Assembly: GCF_000372725.1 (NCBI RefSeq)
Contig: NW_005201792.1
Location: forward strand, 656,933 to 720,932
Reading direction: 5' to 3'
Source: Emiliania huxleyi CCMP1516
Taxonomy: Eukaryota; Haptophyta; Isochrysidales; Noelaerhabdaceae
Length of the DNA stretch: 64,000 nt
The notes under the pieces were generated by a model, which worked only from the letters and a program-made list of their open reading frames with translations, ran no database searches and was not told the DNA's origin. Shown one piece after another: positions 1 through 9,500 of the stretch; within the stretch, counting starts at the first letter, position 1; every line of letters begins with the position of its first letter. The translations under genes were made by a program, and so were the position numbers.

Positions 1-115
1 CAGCAACGGGTCGTCCTCTCCAAACCAGCCGTGGATCCACGAGAACTTGTCAGTGAACCCCCAAAAGGTGAGCCCCTCAACGTACGGCGAGATCAGGGCT
101 TCCGCCATGAGGGCA
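1..115 (-). CDS. GH10 endo-xylanase-like protein, 3'-region exon, cut by window edge
   Basis: On the minus strand positions 115 to 1 read as one open exon of 38 codons with the segment VEGLTFWGFTDKFSWI followed by FGEDDPLL. This is the conserved C-terminal signature of glycoside hydrolase family 10 (end of the barrel: FWGFTD..SW, then the DDPLL turn), the family that cleaves beta-1,4-xylan. The exon opens after an AG acceptor embedded in a GTAG tetranucleotide run (about 116-133), so upstream exons are expected to the right, but I could not find other GH10 signatures (the catalytic Glu regions) in the following kilobase, which is repeat-rich. The gene continues left of the window. It may be a live gene with a long intron or a broken copy. 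The family call rests on one motif block. Confidence 0.55.
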
Positions 116-384
116 AGCTACCTACCTACCTACCTTACTTATGGGAAACTAAAAAAGAAATCACTGGATCTCCTGCAACCACAGTCCTTCCTGTGACATG
201 GCAGGCCACTCTCAAGCCCGACCAGCACCAGATCACACACTTGGGGAGCGGGGAGGGTTGACATCGTGATTTCCGCGGAAATTTCTTTTTTGTGAAAATA
301 CCGGCGTGAAGAGAGGGAAAAACCCGACGGGAGGGCCCAGACCTACCCTACCTACCCCGTCATGACGTATACAGAAAGAAAAAA

Positions 385-462
385 AACAGACAACCCAAGG
401 GAGGGATGGGAGGACGGCACGCCGCCACCACACAGGGATTTTAAGGATAGGAGTGTGGTGCT
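385..462 (+). repeat. Dispersed repeat A (inverted partner at 55737-55805)
   Basis: The segment reading CAAGGGAGGGATGGGAGGAC ... CACAGGGATTTTAAGGA reappears in the opposite orientation at 55737-55805 with only small differences. No coding sense. The rest of 116-384 holds a GTAG run and A/T-rich patches; no gene seen there. Confidence 0.6.
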
Positions 463-877
463 AGCCGTCGCCCACCCTAACCCTTGGTCGTCCGCCTCTT
501 TCTATCTCCCTTCGCAGTCCCTCGCCGATTCTCGCTGCAACCTTCATGCCACCTCGCGGTCGTCCCACTCTCGTCGTTCTCCCTCCTGTCGTTGCCTCCT
601 CTGTCGCGTCGTTCTCGTCTGCCTCGTCCTGCGACGCCGCCGCCGCCTGCCGTTCCCTTGTTCTCTCGGCTTCTTTCGCCATTCGGCGCAACTCTGCCCT
701 CCTCGCGGCATATTTTGGCCCCTCGAGTTTATCGAGCTCTCCTCGCGCAAGGACGACTCTTCTGATGCCCACTCCGATCATTTGCCGCCAAGTCATATCG
801 TTGCTCAGGTCCACTCTCTCTTCGAACACTTGCGCCTCCACCGATGATGTTGGCGCTGGGTTCCCCTTCGGGTGCAT
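461..877 (-). CDS. Hypothetical charged protein (138 aa)
   Basis: Open frame on the minus strand beginning at an ATG at 877. It encodes a Glu/Arg/Ala-rich, probably helical protein with segments DMTWRQMIGVGIRR and AARRAELRRMAKEAERTRER and a basic Arg/Gly tail. The frame stays open further upstream to about 1102 without an ATG. I recognise no family. It lies among dispersed repeats, so it could be part of a degenerate element rather than a host gene, and in GC-rich DNA an open frame of this size may be chance. Confidence 0.3.
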   Translation of the reverse strand: MHPKGNPAPTSSVEAQVFEERVDLSNDMTWRQMIGVGIRRVVLARGELDKLEGPKYAARRAELRRMAKEAERTRERQAAAASQDEADENDATEEATTGGRTTRVGRPRGGMKVAARIGEGLRREIERGGRPRVRVGDG

Positions 878-1211
878 CGTTACAGCTGACGACGGGATTA
901 CCACTGGTGTTTCGTCCTCCTCGGAGTCTTCTTCCCCGGCTTCCTCCCGTTCGGCTCTACGCTCATTTCGTTCAGCGTGGCTCACCCTCCATGCCGACTG
1001 TCTGTGCTTGCTTGTGCGTCTTTGGGTCCGGGGTTGTGTTTTTGTGTGAACACACACTCCGTCAGAGCCCCCTCCCCTCTTGCACAACAGGAATTTTGAC
1101 AATTAACCAGATGGGCTTGCCCCATTCCGGAGTGGTTCGACTCCACACAAATCCGAGACGGTGATGGATGCGTCGTGGATGGTCTCAGGCCCAGTGAGGT
1201 AGTGCATCTGG

Positions 1212-1440
1212 CCACTCCGGATCATGCTGAACAAGTTCCTCTTGTGGCTCGATCGGTCACACCGCCATCGCCGTCGGGGAGAGGGGGGTCGACACTGCTT
1301 CGGCAACGTGCACCTCGATCCTGTACCGTGTTTGTTATGACCCCCCCCAATGAACACACCAGTGAGGGAGGGCGAGACGATCGAGGGGTCCCGTACCATG
1401 CGGAATCGACCCTATCCGGTGCTCAAGTGCTCAAGGTCTG
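1212..1440 (+). repeat. Dispersed repeat B, copy 1
   Basis: Closely resembles 28010-28330 in the same orientation, in blocks: ACAAGTTCCTCTT, GCACCTCGATCCTGTACCGT, a C-run after TTATGA, AATGAACACACCA, then the core GACGATCGAGGGGTCCCGTA followed by CCATGCGGAATCGACCCTAT and GCTCAAGTGCTCAAG. Shorter copies of the core occur at 31501-31552, 31651-31690 and 59839-59890. Confidence 0.7.
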
Positions 1441-1454
1441 TGAACAGCAGGTAT

Positions 1455-1640
1455 GGAGGCGCTCGCCGCGTGCGGCGATTGAGCGCCTCCCTCTCTCTCC
1501 GGCTGCGCGCCTGACCGGTGCGGCCTCCGAGTCGGCGTCTAGCGCGCGCGATAAGGTTTTTGCTCGCCTTCCCTGGGACCCCGTGTTGCGTGACTCTGTG
1601 CGATTTCGGGCCCGGGGTTGTGCGTTTACGTGAACAGCAG
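1455..1640 (+). repeat. Dispersed repeat C, copy 1 (inverted partner at 16336-16535)
   Basis: About 180 bases matching the reverse complement of 16336-16535, including GATTGAGCGCCTCCCTCTCT, GATAAGGTTTTTGC, GGGACCCCGTGTTGC and GATTTCGGGCCCGGGGTTGT. A shortened copy of its right end (CGGGCCCGGGG...GTGCGTTTACGTGAACAG) is present twice at 3268-3350. Confidence 0.65.
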
Positions 1641-1668
1641 GTTGGATGTCGTAACACGATGGCCGAAC

Positions 1669-2430
1669 CCTGGGGGGTCGACGGGCCCCCGGGGGCGACG
1701 GGGGTGCTCTTGGGGGGGGTTCCCCCAGTCAAGGGGGTCTGAGGCGCAGCCCCAGGAAGCCCGCCGCAGGCGCCGATTTTTTTGGGGCTTTTTGACTGAT
1801 TTTCATGAGGTGTTGCTACTAGTTTGGGACCACAGTTGAAGCCTAAAAAAATGGCTACAAATACAGCCACAGCAGCTGCTAGTCGTGAGCTGCTACTGTG
1901 TTGCAGAGCCCAGAGAGAGGGCTTTCAGGAGCACTATTCAGTTTGATCCAGCTCAACGTTGCGGAGTAGTAAGACTGTTCCGTTACCGTGAGCGGCCGGC
2001 GGCCGGCGGCGGCCGGTGTGGCACGCGGAGCACTCCGTGAGCGGTGACGGGTGCGGACGAGCGAATGAGAGGTCCCTTTCAGTGAGAGATAGGCAATCCT
2101 AGTCTTTAATAACACATCTTCCACAGATAACGACCTCTCATTCGCTCGTCCGCGCCCGCCACTGCTAGTCGGGGCACTCCCGGCGTGCGGCCCGGTCCCG
2201 GTCGTCACTCCGGTTGCTCGTGTTCACACACCGTCAGAAGACAGAACTCAGCTCCGCTGGATTCAGTGTCTGAGACTTGGGCATCTCACACAACCTTTGT
2301 AGTAGAGCACAATGGCACCCTTGCATCAAGTGCATCACTTCATTACTGGACCGTACTGGAGATCCCCGTTTTCGGCCGCCGCGGCCGGAGAGCACCCCCG
2401 TCGCCCCCGGGGGCCCGTCGACCCCCCAGG
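1669..2430. mobile_element. Non-autonomous inverted-repeat DNA transposon, 762 bases, 8-base target duplication
   Basis: The ends are perfect 41-base terminal inverted repeats: 1669-1709 starts CCTGGGGGGTCGACGGGCCC and 2390-2430 is its exact reverse complement. They are flanked by an identical 8-base direct repeat GGCCGAAC at 1661-1668 and 2431-2438, a target-site duplication of the length made by hAT and some other superfamilies. Inside lie further inverted repeats (CGGACGAGCGAATGAGAGGT at 2051 and its complement near 2133). No transposase is recognisable, so it is non-autonomous. The superfamily is not settled because the termini do not clearly match the common hAT end. Confidence 0.75.
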
Positions 2431-2438
2431 GGCCGAAC

Positions 2439-3464
2439 GGCACGCTGCTGCGCCCCACGCTGCGGTGCGCAGCGGCGATGCTGGCGGCCTCGCTGCTGGC
2501 GATGCCAGCCGCGCCACTGGCACGTCGGTCGCCACTGTCACCACGTCTCTCGCCGCGGTGGAGCTCTGCGACGAGGACGTGGCAATGCGCTGCTCTGCTC
2601 AAAGCGATGCTGGCTCTGCTGCCGACCCTGAGTGGGAGGCAGTGCTGGCGCAGCTGCTAGCAGAGGAAGCAGAGGAAGAGGAGCTCTGCTGCCGCTTCGA
2701 GCGCCGTGGCGACGACTCCGACGACGGGTGTGGGACAACTACAGTGAGGGGGAGGAGGATGCTGCTGTGCAGGGTGTGGCTGGGAAGGTGGACGAGTCGC
2801 TCGAGCGTCGGGACGAGCGGGCTTGCGCCACTGGTGGAGGATTCAGTATGCCGCAGGCGGCTCCCACCTCGATGGGTTTTATCACTCCTGCGACTGCATC
2901 GAAGAGGGCTTCAACATTCAACAAACAGGAATCGAGGGTGACCGCATGTCTGCATCAGACGTGTCATCCGTCCCGATCGTGACCAACCAAAGCCACCCCT
3001 CTTCTCAGATCAGTGCTTGCACCGATCCTGAATCCTCTGCCGCTCCCAGCCGTGCTCGCCGAGCCTCCGCCGCCTCCACCTCCGCCTTCAATCTCAATGT
3101 CCCACCACCCCCCTGCGCGCGGGCCTTCTAGGCCCGCGGGTAGTCTCCCCCCATCCCCAGGGCCTCCATGGCTCGCACCTCAACCTCTCACAGCACACAG
3201 ACCAGCGCAAAGCGCCATAGGACGTATTTTCTTGTCAATAACAAGGTAGTCTGTGAACAGGCGCTATTTCGGGGCCCGGGGTTGTGCGTTTATGTGAACA
3301 GGCGCTGTGCGATTTCGGGCCCGGGGTAGTGCGTTTACGTGAACAGGCGCTCGCGAAGCAAACATAATCCACTCGGCGTCCTCGCTTCCGCCCTGTGCGT
3401 TTGCCCGCTGGCCTCGGCTCCGGCGCCCGATATGGGTGCGCCGGCGTTCCGACACGTTGGTAAG
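2439..3464. other. Stretch without a supported gene
   Basis: An open frame on the plus strand (2312-2941) crosses the right end of the transposon and has an acidic run (EEAEEEELCC) but no family I recognise. From about 3172 to 3350 are two dispersed repeats: one shared with 12128-12200 (CGCACCTCAACCTCTCACAG, GGACGTATTTTCTT, AACAAGG) and a doubled piece of repeat C. Confidence 0.5.
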
Positions 3465-4853
3465 ATGGCGAGTGAGCGCATGAGGCGGGCGGCCGTGCGT
3501 CGCCGGCCCTCCTCCGGCTGGATCGATCCCGCGCAGCTGGCGACACGGCTAGCAACGGCACGCACACTGCCAGAGCTGCTCGAGACGCGGCGCCGCTTCG
3601 CGCCAGAGATGGACTTCTCGCACGCGCCCGTTGCGTGGAGCCGGCTGGCGCGGTTGCGGCGGCGGCCTGCCGAGCGAGCGTGGCTCGACGAAAACTTGCC
3701 CTTTCTCGAGCCGCTTGCAGCACACACCGCGGAGCTTGTCGAGCAGAGCGAGGACATCGAGGCCGGCAGGCGCGCAGCGCTCGCCTCGGCGCTCGTGGCG
3801 GCTGGCGTGCGATCGGAGCCTCCGTGGAACGAGCTGTGGGATGCAATCGAGCGCCGTTCCGTCGAGAGCGCCCCGCTGAGTGAGTGCGACGAGTGCGCCT
3901 CTGTCGCCGAGGCGCTCGTCAACGCAGGCCACTCGTCGCAGCGCTACCTCGAGGCGGCGGCGCCGGTGGTGGCGCGCTCGCTCCGGAGAGAGGCGGGCGC
4001 GCGGCGCGGCGGGGCCATCCTTCTCGTGCGCGGCCGCCCCGTCGTGGACGAAGTCCGCCTCGAGTGCATCGCGGCGTTCGCCTCTGCGCTCGCGCGCGGG
4101 GCGGCGGCCTCGGAGGACCGGTCTGCGCTGCTGGGGCACCTCGCTGCGGCGGCGGTGCCAAAGGTGCCCGCCGCGCGCGCCTCCCACCTCGTCTCGCTCG
4201 CCTGCACGTACGGTTCGACGCCGCCGCCTCGTGCTGCCGCCGCCGGAAGGGACGGTGCTGGCGGCGGAGGCGGCAGCGGCAGTGCGGGCGGCGGCGGCGG
4301 CGCTAGCGCGGCGGAGAGCGCGGCGCAGCAGTCGCTGCTGCGGGCCATCGCGGACGAGCTGCGCGTGCGGCCGTGGCAGCTCAAGCCTGCGGAGGTTGCC
4401 TTGCTCGCGGAGGTGTACTGCACACGGCTGCCCTCTGGCTCCGCTGGCGGCGGCGAGGGCGGCGCCGCCGCACTGGTGCCGTCACGGGGTGTGGTTGCTG
4501 TCGACTCGGCGCCGCTGCTCGAGTCCCTCGCCCGCGTCGCCCTCCCACGGCTCGACAGGTACAAGGCGTATAACCTCGCGCGGCTGGCGCAAGCCGCGTC
4601 GCGCTGGCCCGCGGCCGGCGGCAGAGGCGGCAGCGCGGCGGCAGAGCAGCTGCTGAGTAGCGTGGCGGCGGCGGCGGCGGCGCGCGAGGGCGAGTTCCGC
4701 GGGGAAAGCCGCGCTCTGCTGGTGGACGCTTATGCGCGCGCGCGGCTGCTGCCGCCGATACAGCCCGAGCCTGCTCCTCCACCACTGTCCAGGTCTGTCC
4801 ACTCAGCCTCCCAGGGCCGACCGAATGATCATTTAGCTTCGTCGTGGTTGTGA
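3465..4853 (+). CDS. Helical-repeat protein, possibly FASTK/OPR/HPR-like organellar RNA-binding protein
   Basis: Intronless frame of 462 aa from the ATG at 3465. The N-terminus is Arg/Ser-rich (MASERMRRAAVRRRPSS), compatible with an organelle-targeting peptide. The body is a series of 35 to 40-residue helical units with recurring patterns such as MDFSHAPVAWSRLARL, VAEALVNAGHSSQRYLEAAA and DELRVRPWQLKPAEVALLAEVY, interrupted by a Gly/Ala linker near residues 255-285. This periodicity resembles the FAST-kinase/octotricopeptide class of organellar RNA-binding proteins, but I see no C-terminal RAP domain, and the end is Pro/Ser-rich and unfamiliar. The function is therefore an inference. An upstream in-frame extension to 3339 lies in repeat C sequence, so the ATG at 3465 was preferred. 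Confidence 0.6.
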   Translation: MASERMRRAAVRRRPSSGWIDPAQLATRLATARTLPELLETRRRFAPEMDFSHAPVAWSRLARLRRRPAERAWLDENLPFLEPLAAHTAELVEQSEDIEAGRRAALASALVAAGVRSEPPWNELWDAIERRSVESAPLSECDECASVAEALVNAGHSSQRYLEAAAPVVARSLRREAGARRGGAILLVRGRPVVDEVRLECIAAFASALARGAAASEDRSALLGHLAAAAVPKVPAARASHLVSLACTYGSTPPPRAAAAGRDGAGGGGGSGSAGGGGGASAAESAAQQSLLRAIADELRVRPWQLKPAEVALLAEVYCTRLPSGSAGGGEGGAAALVPSRGVVAVDSAPLLESLARVALPRLDRYKAYNLARLAQAASRWPAAGGRGGSAAAEQLLSSVAAAAAAREGEFRGESRALLVDAYARARLLPPIQPEPAPPPLSRSVHSASQGRPNDHLASSWL

Positions 4854-4974
4854 TTCCCAAAACATGCCAGAACAGAGATAAGCTAAGCGAGACGGCGGCG
4901 ACTCACCACGGAGGCCGGAGCGAGATATACGACGAATCTCATGCTGGACAATCCAGACTAGTAAAACCCCGGCG

Positions 4975-5403
4975 CTACAGCACCTGGTTGGTCATGGTCT
5001 GCGTCTCGACCATCGACACGCCTGGAATCGCCTCGAGCTTGGCCAGGAAGTCAGCCTCGGGGGGGTGCCCAGCCTCCTCCCACGGGCCAAAGGTGGCGAG
5101 AGGCACGGTCGTGCAGAGCTTGAAGTCGAGACACCCGCCACAGACGGCGCGGTTGACAACCGCGCCGTCGAGAGCCTTGAGCTGCGGCAGGAACTCGTCC
5201 ACGACATCTGCGATCGCGACGAGGGTGGCGGACGAGGCCTTGCCACCACCGTCGTCCTGCCATTTGCACCGCCACTCCCGCGCGACATTATCAAATTCCA
5301 TCTTGCCGTTGGCCATTTCCGCCATCATGGGCGAGGAGCGCGCCGATGGGCGGCCAGCGGAGCTGATGGAGAAAGCATGTGAGAGGGACGAGAGCAGCAG
5401 CAT
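4975..5403 (-). CDS. Small secreted or plastid-imported conserved protein (142 aa)
   Basis: Starts at an ATG at 5403 with a hydrophobic leader ([17 protein letters not shown]), then a compact domain with [16 protein letters not shown], a helix [36 protein letters not shown] and a C-terminal [20 protein letters not shown]. The WRCKW and CGGCLDFK blocks are of the kind kept in a family of uncharacterised algal proteins as I recall it, with a ferredoxin-like alpha/beta pattern; there is no named activity. The two Cys in CGGC could be redox-active or bind metal, which is speculation. Convergent with the gene at 3465-4853, 121 bases away. Confidence 0.65.
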   Translation of the reverse strand: MLLLSSLSHAFSISSAGRPSARSSPMMAEMANGKMEFDNVAREWRCKWQDDGGGKASSATLVAIADVVDEFLPQLKALDGAVVNRAVCGGCLDFKLCTTVPLATFGPWEEAGHPPEADFLAKLEAIPGVSMVETQTMTNQVL

Positions 5404-5534
5404 TCGGCGCAGTGGGGAAGCTGTCTGGTACAGCCCCAGCCGACTCCGCGTGAACTCTCGAGGGATCTCGAGTTGCGGAGCTCCTGCTGCTCGGTACGCA
5501 CTCTGTTCACACCGAGCAGCTGGGAGTGGCTGCG

Positions 5535-6449
5535 GCTATCTCTTAAGTGCCGAGGAGGCGCTGGCGGATCTTCCAGCCCCTTTCGGCACCGCAGCGCGGT
5601 CCTACGGCCGATGGCGGCCGCCCCGATGGCCCAGCTGGCCAGGCCGGGTCGGCTGCATGTCCAGGCTGGCCGTGGGGGTCATTGTTGGGTCATTGTGTCT
5701 CGTTTGAACACGGTTTTTTGGCCGACGGCAGAAGATCCTCTGGAGGATCTTCTGCCGGGAACCAATATCAGAGCTCTGAACGGCTGATCTGAGAGCCCCC
5801 CAGTACAGTAGGGATTGATTATGATCAGATCCATCACTCACTGGCCGGAGTTGAGCTCTTCTCGACGATAAGCCGCGTGCAGCGTGCCTGAAGTTCAGCC
5901 CCGCACGACGCACAGACGTGCCGGAGAGTGGGCTGCTAGCGCTCTGCGGGCAGCAAATGTCGCGCTTCTGGGCCACCACGCCGGTAATATGACCTAACCC
6001 GGTCAGTCTGAGGCTGCAGCCATGATGGTTGCGCTCCTCATGGTGTCGGTGGACCACTTCTCGGCTTGAGCTAGCGACGAGAATGATCAGCGTGAGGTGG
6101 ACTCACGAGGGAGGCCGAGGGTCGCCATGTTGGACACACAGGTGCCATCCAGGCAGAAGTATTGACCAGACAATGAATACGGACAATATCCTTACAAAGA
6201 GAGCGATGCCTTCCCACCTGCTGACCGCTTCTGCGGTGGTCGCCACCAATGCAACGACGGCACTCGCCGGCCACGTTGCTGGCCAGCACCAACAATTCTG
6301 GGCGCCGGTCGGCCCGAGGCATTGCTAGGCCTGCTCAGGCCGTGCCACATGAGCACTGAATAGCCTCGCAGGCGGCTCATGGGGCCGGTGACGGCGCCCT
6401 GCGCCGAAGATCCTCGGGCGGATCTTCTGGCCGGCACTTAAGAGATAGC
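5535..6449. mobile_element. Putative non-autonomous transposon with 18-base inverted termini
   Basis: GCTATCTCTTAAGTGCCG at 5535-5552 is the exact reverse complement of 6432-6449. Inside, 5726-5759 is a near-perfect hairpin (CGGCAGAAGATCCTC, spacer TG, GAGGATCTTCTGCCG), and a related GAAGATCCTCG...GGATCTTC motif sits next to the right terminus. I could not find a target duplication, and no transposase frame is present. This accounts for most of the 1.1 kb between the genes at 4975-5403 and 6533-10432. Confidence 0.5.
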
Positions 6450-6532
6450 AGACAGGTGGGGAAGTCTGCGAAGACAGACAAAACGAAAAAATTTCTCACA
6501 ATTTTCTCTTTCTTCTTCGCTTCTTCTCAGCG

Positions 6533-9500
6533 CTAGGACGCCCCCTCCTCTAGGGTGAGCATCAGCCTCCCGTCGCCCACGCTCTCCATCGTGTTCGTCC
6601 GCGCGCGCAAGAGGGCCGCGTCATCGTGCGTATCGACCGTGCGCGACGGCCAGCGAACCACCACCCTGAGCGGAGAGCCGGACGGCCCGAGGCCAAACAC
6701 CAGCCGATGGTCATTGGACCCGTGGCAGCCGGGCCCGTGCGACACCGCGTTTAGCTCACGGAGCTGCACCCGCTCGGTGCCAGAGTCGTCGGACCACGTG
6801 AGGAGCACCGTCGCGCCGATGCCGTAGTGGTTGCTCGTCACGCCCCGCAGCGTGAAGGCGATGTACGAGTTGCGCCCCCACCAAAAATGCTGGTTCCTAA
6901 AGAGGTGGCACCGCTCCTTATTGGAGCACAACGCGACGTCCATGAAGCCGTCGTTGTCAAAGTCGAAGACGCTCGCGCCGTCGACCCTCCCCCGCTGGCG
7001 GCGGCACAGCGCACTGATGCCGTAGCCCTGCCACATCCCAGTGCTCGTCGCACAGGCCGCCTTCGCCGCGCAGCACCACTCGACAAAGGACCGATTGTGG
7101 TGCGTGCTCTGTTCGGAGAGCGAGCCCATCGCCGCGTCCGCGCTGGCACCGCTTAATTGCCCAAGCCGGAGCAAGGAAACGCCGTCCAACGGCCCCTCCT
7201 CTCTGAGATCCTGCCCTAAAGAGAGTCGCCGTCGCGCGCTTTCGGGGTGCCGCATCGTCATCCACTCCCCTCCCACCCGCTGGAGCATCAAGCTCGTCCC
7301 GGCATCCTTGCAGATGACCAGCAGCTCAACGTTGCCATCGAGGTCAAAATCGGCCACGTGGAGAGTGGACGCGTCGCATCCGAGGTCCCGCAGATCCACC
7401 AACGCCGCGACTCCCGACGTGTTTTGCTGCTGCGACAAGAGCGGTGCAGCCCTAGCGCGCGACGAGTAGTAGAAGTACAGCCGGCCAAGGCGGTTGTTGA
7501 GGATTGTGAGGTCGACGATGCCATCGCCGTTGAAGTCGCCCGTCGCGATCGCGCCGCCATCCCATCCGAGGTCAGTTACCGAGCCCCAGCCCACGGCCTC
7601 GCTGGATGGTGTCAGATCAGCCACATCCAAGGCTTCGACGCTGTTCCATCTGTAGACGCGCAGGGGCGACTCACCCGCAGCGATGCCCTGCGTCCGCAGC
7701 ACCACAAGCTCCGTCGCAAAGCCGTCCTGGTCGAAGTCGGTCAGCACAGCAGCCGTGGCGTGGTCGCTCACCACTGCGGACTCTTCGAAGCTGCGCGACT
7801 GGGTCGGCCCGCGGTTGAGAAAGAGGCGGCTCGGTAGGATAGGTGGTTGCGCCCGCTCAAAGTTGAGCACGAGCACGTCAAGGAATCCGTCGCCATTCAC
7901 GTCAGCTACGTAGACGCCGTACGAACGACAGCCTGTGCAGTCGAGCCCCGCATTTACGGCCGCGAGGCGCCCCCCTGAAAGTCGTGGCGTCAACGCGGAC
8001 GCATGTAGCTCACCCCAGAAGAGCCCGTTTGCCGAATCGAAGGAGGTGTCGGTGCCCTGCCGGGTCCCCTGCGCCACGTACAGATCGAGGACCCCGTCTC
8101 GATCCAAGTCTAGCAGCACGGTGCCGTGCGCGTCGAAAGCGGCCGGGTCCGTCTCGGTGGATCCAAAGGGAACGTACTGTATGATGTCGACGAGCGCCTC
8201 CCGTGCAAGAGGTCCACCCACCGTATTGAGCGCGAGGTCCCACTTCTCCGCTGCTGACAGCTTCGCGTTGCCTGGGTGGTGGTTGGTGGCGAAAATGTCG
8301 AGCCACCCATCACCATTCCAGTCTAGGAGCGACGGACCACCAAAATGGTCAAAGGGGCTGTAAAAGTGGCCTGGCATCGACAGGCCCGAGAGCATGTACG
8401 CAGAAACGTCCCGAAACGCCTCAGGGGGTGGCGGCGGTGGCGGCCGCGGTGGTGGTGGTTGCGGTGGGCAAGGGAGCTGAGTCCACACCCACAGCCCATT
8501 GTAGTTGCAGCCCGCATTCTGGCAGTTCCTGTCGCAGAGCGAGAGCCCGAGAGCGGTGCACTTGTTCCTAGCCTCGGTCCAGGTTGTGAGCTCAAACGAT
8601 CCGCCACCCCAGGCACCTGCGATGCAATCGTCCTCGCTGCCACTCGTCTTGCGCCTGCACTGCGCTCCCTCGCAGCATTGTGCCGCAACGGGGATGCCGT
8701 CCACTCGTTTGGAGCTCGGGCTCTGGACGCATCTCTGCTCGGCGGAGCTTCCATGCAGCACTAGCACGCCCTCCGCTGGGAATTGTGGCGGAGTAGAAAA
8801 GGGCGGCGAGAGCGGCGGCGACGATGGCGGCGAGGGTGGCGACGACAGAGGCGGCAGCCGCGGCAACGAAGGCAAGGGTGGCGAGAGTGGCGGCGGCAGC
8901 AGTGGAGGCAACGAAGGCAAGGGTGGCGAGAGTGGCGGCGGCAGCAGTGGAGGCAACGAAGGCAAGGGTGGCGAGAGTGGCGGCGGCAGCAGTGGAGGCA
9001 ACGAAGGCAAGGGTGGCGAGAGTGGCGGCGGCAGCAGCGGCGGCAACGAAGGCAAGGGTGGCGAGAGTGGCGGCGGCAGCAGTGGCGGCAACGAAGGCAA
9101 GGGTGGCGAGAGTGGCGGCGGCAGCAGTGGAGGCAACGAAGGCAAGGGTGGCGGGAGTGGCGGCGGCAGCAGTGGCGGCAACGAAGGCAAGGGTGGCGAG
9201 TGATGCGGCGGCAGTAGTGGCGGCAACGAAGGCAAGGGTGGCGGGAGTGGCGGCGGCAGCAGTGGCGGCAACGAAGGCAAGGGTGGCGAGAGTGGCGGCG
9301 GCAGCAGTGGCGGCAACGAAGGCAAGGGTGGCGAGAGTGGCGGCGGCAGCAGTGGCGGCAACGAAGGCAAGGGTGGCGAGTGATGCGGCGGCAGCAATGG
9401 AACGAGCGACACCGAACACTCGGTGCATGCCCCGCAGCCTTGCCAGGTGCAGGCTATTACCCATCCATGCGTCCTGGCTGGGCAGAAGCGCCTGCACTTG

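Noticed and set aside
2312-2941. 209-residue plus-strand frame with an acidic region
   Set aside because: It crosses the right inverted repeat of the transposon and its target duplication, has no recognisable domain, and all frames are open in this GC-rich stretch.
6170-6210. Copia RNase H-like end (DNILTKR) on the plus strand inside 5535-6449
   Set aside because: Only a few residues match and no other Copia motif lies nearby; regarded as chance.
8862-9400. CRISPR-like regular repeats
   Set aside because: Units are contiguous with no unique spacers, lie inside a coding frame, and the genome is eukaryotic. The same applies to 37824-38052.
8592-9497. Long Ala/Thr/Val frame opposite the Pro-rich minisatellite
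   Set aside because: It is the same 45-base repeat read in another frame; the repeat has no stops in any frame.
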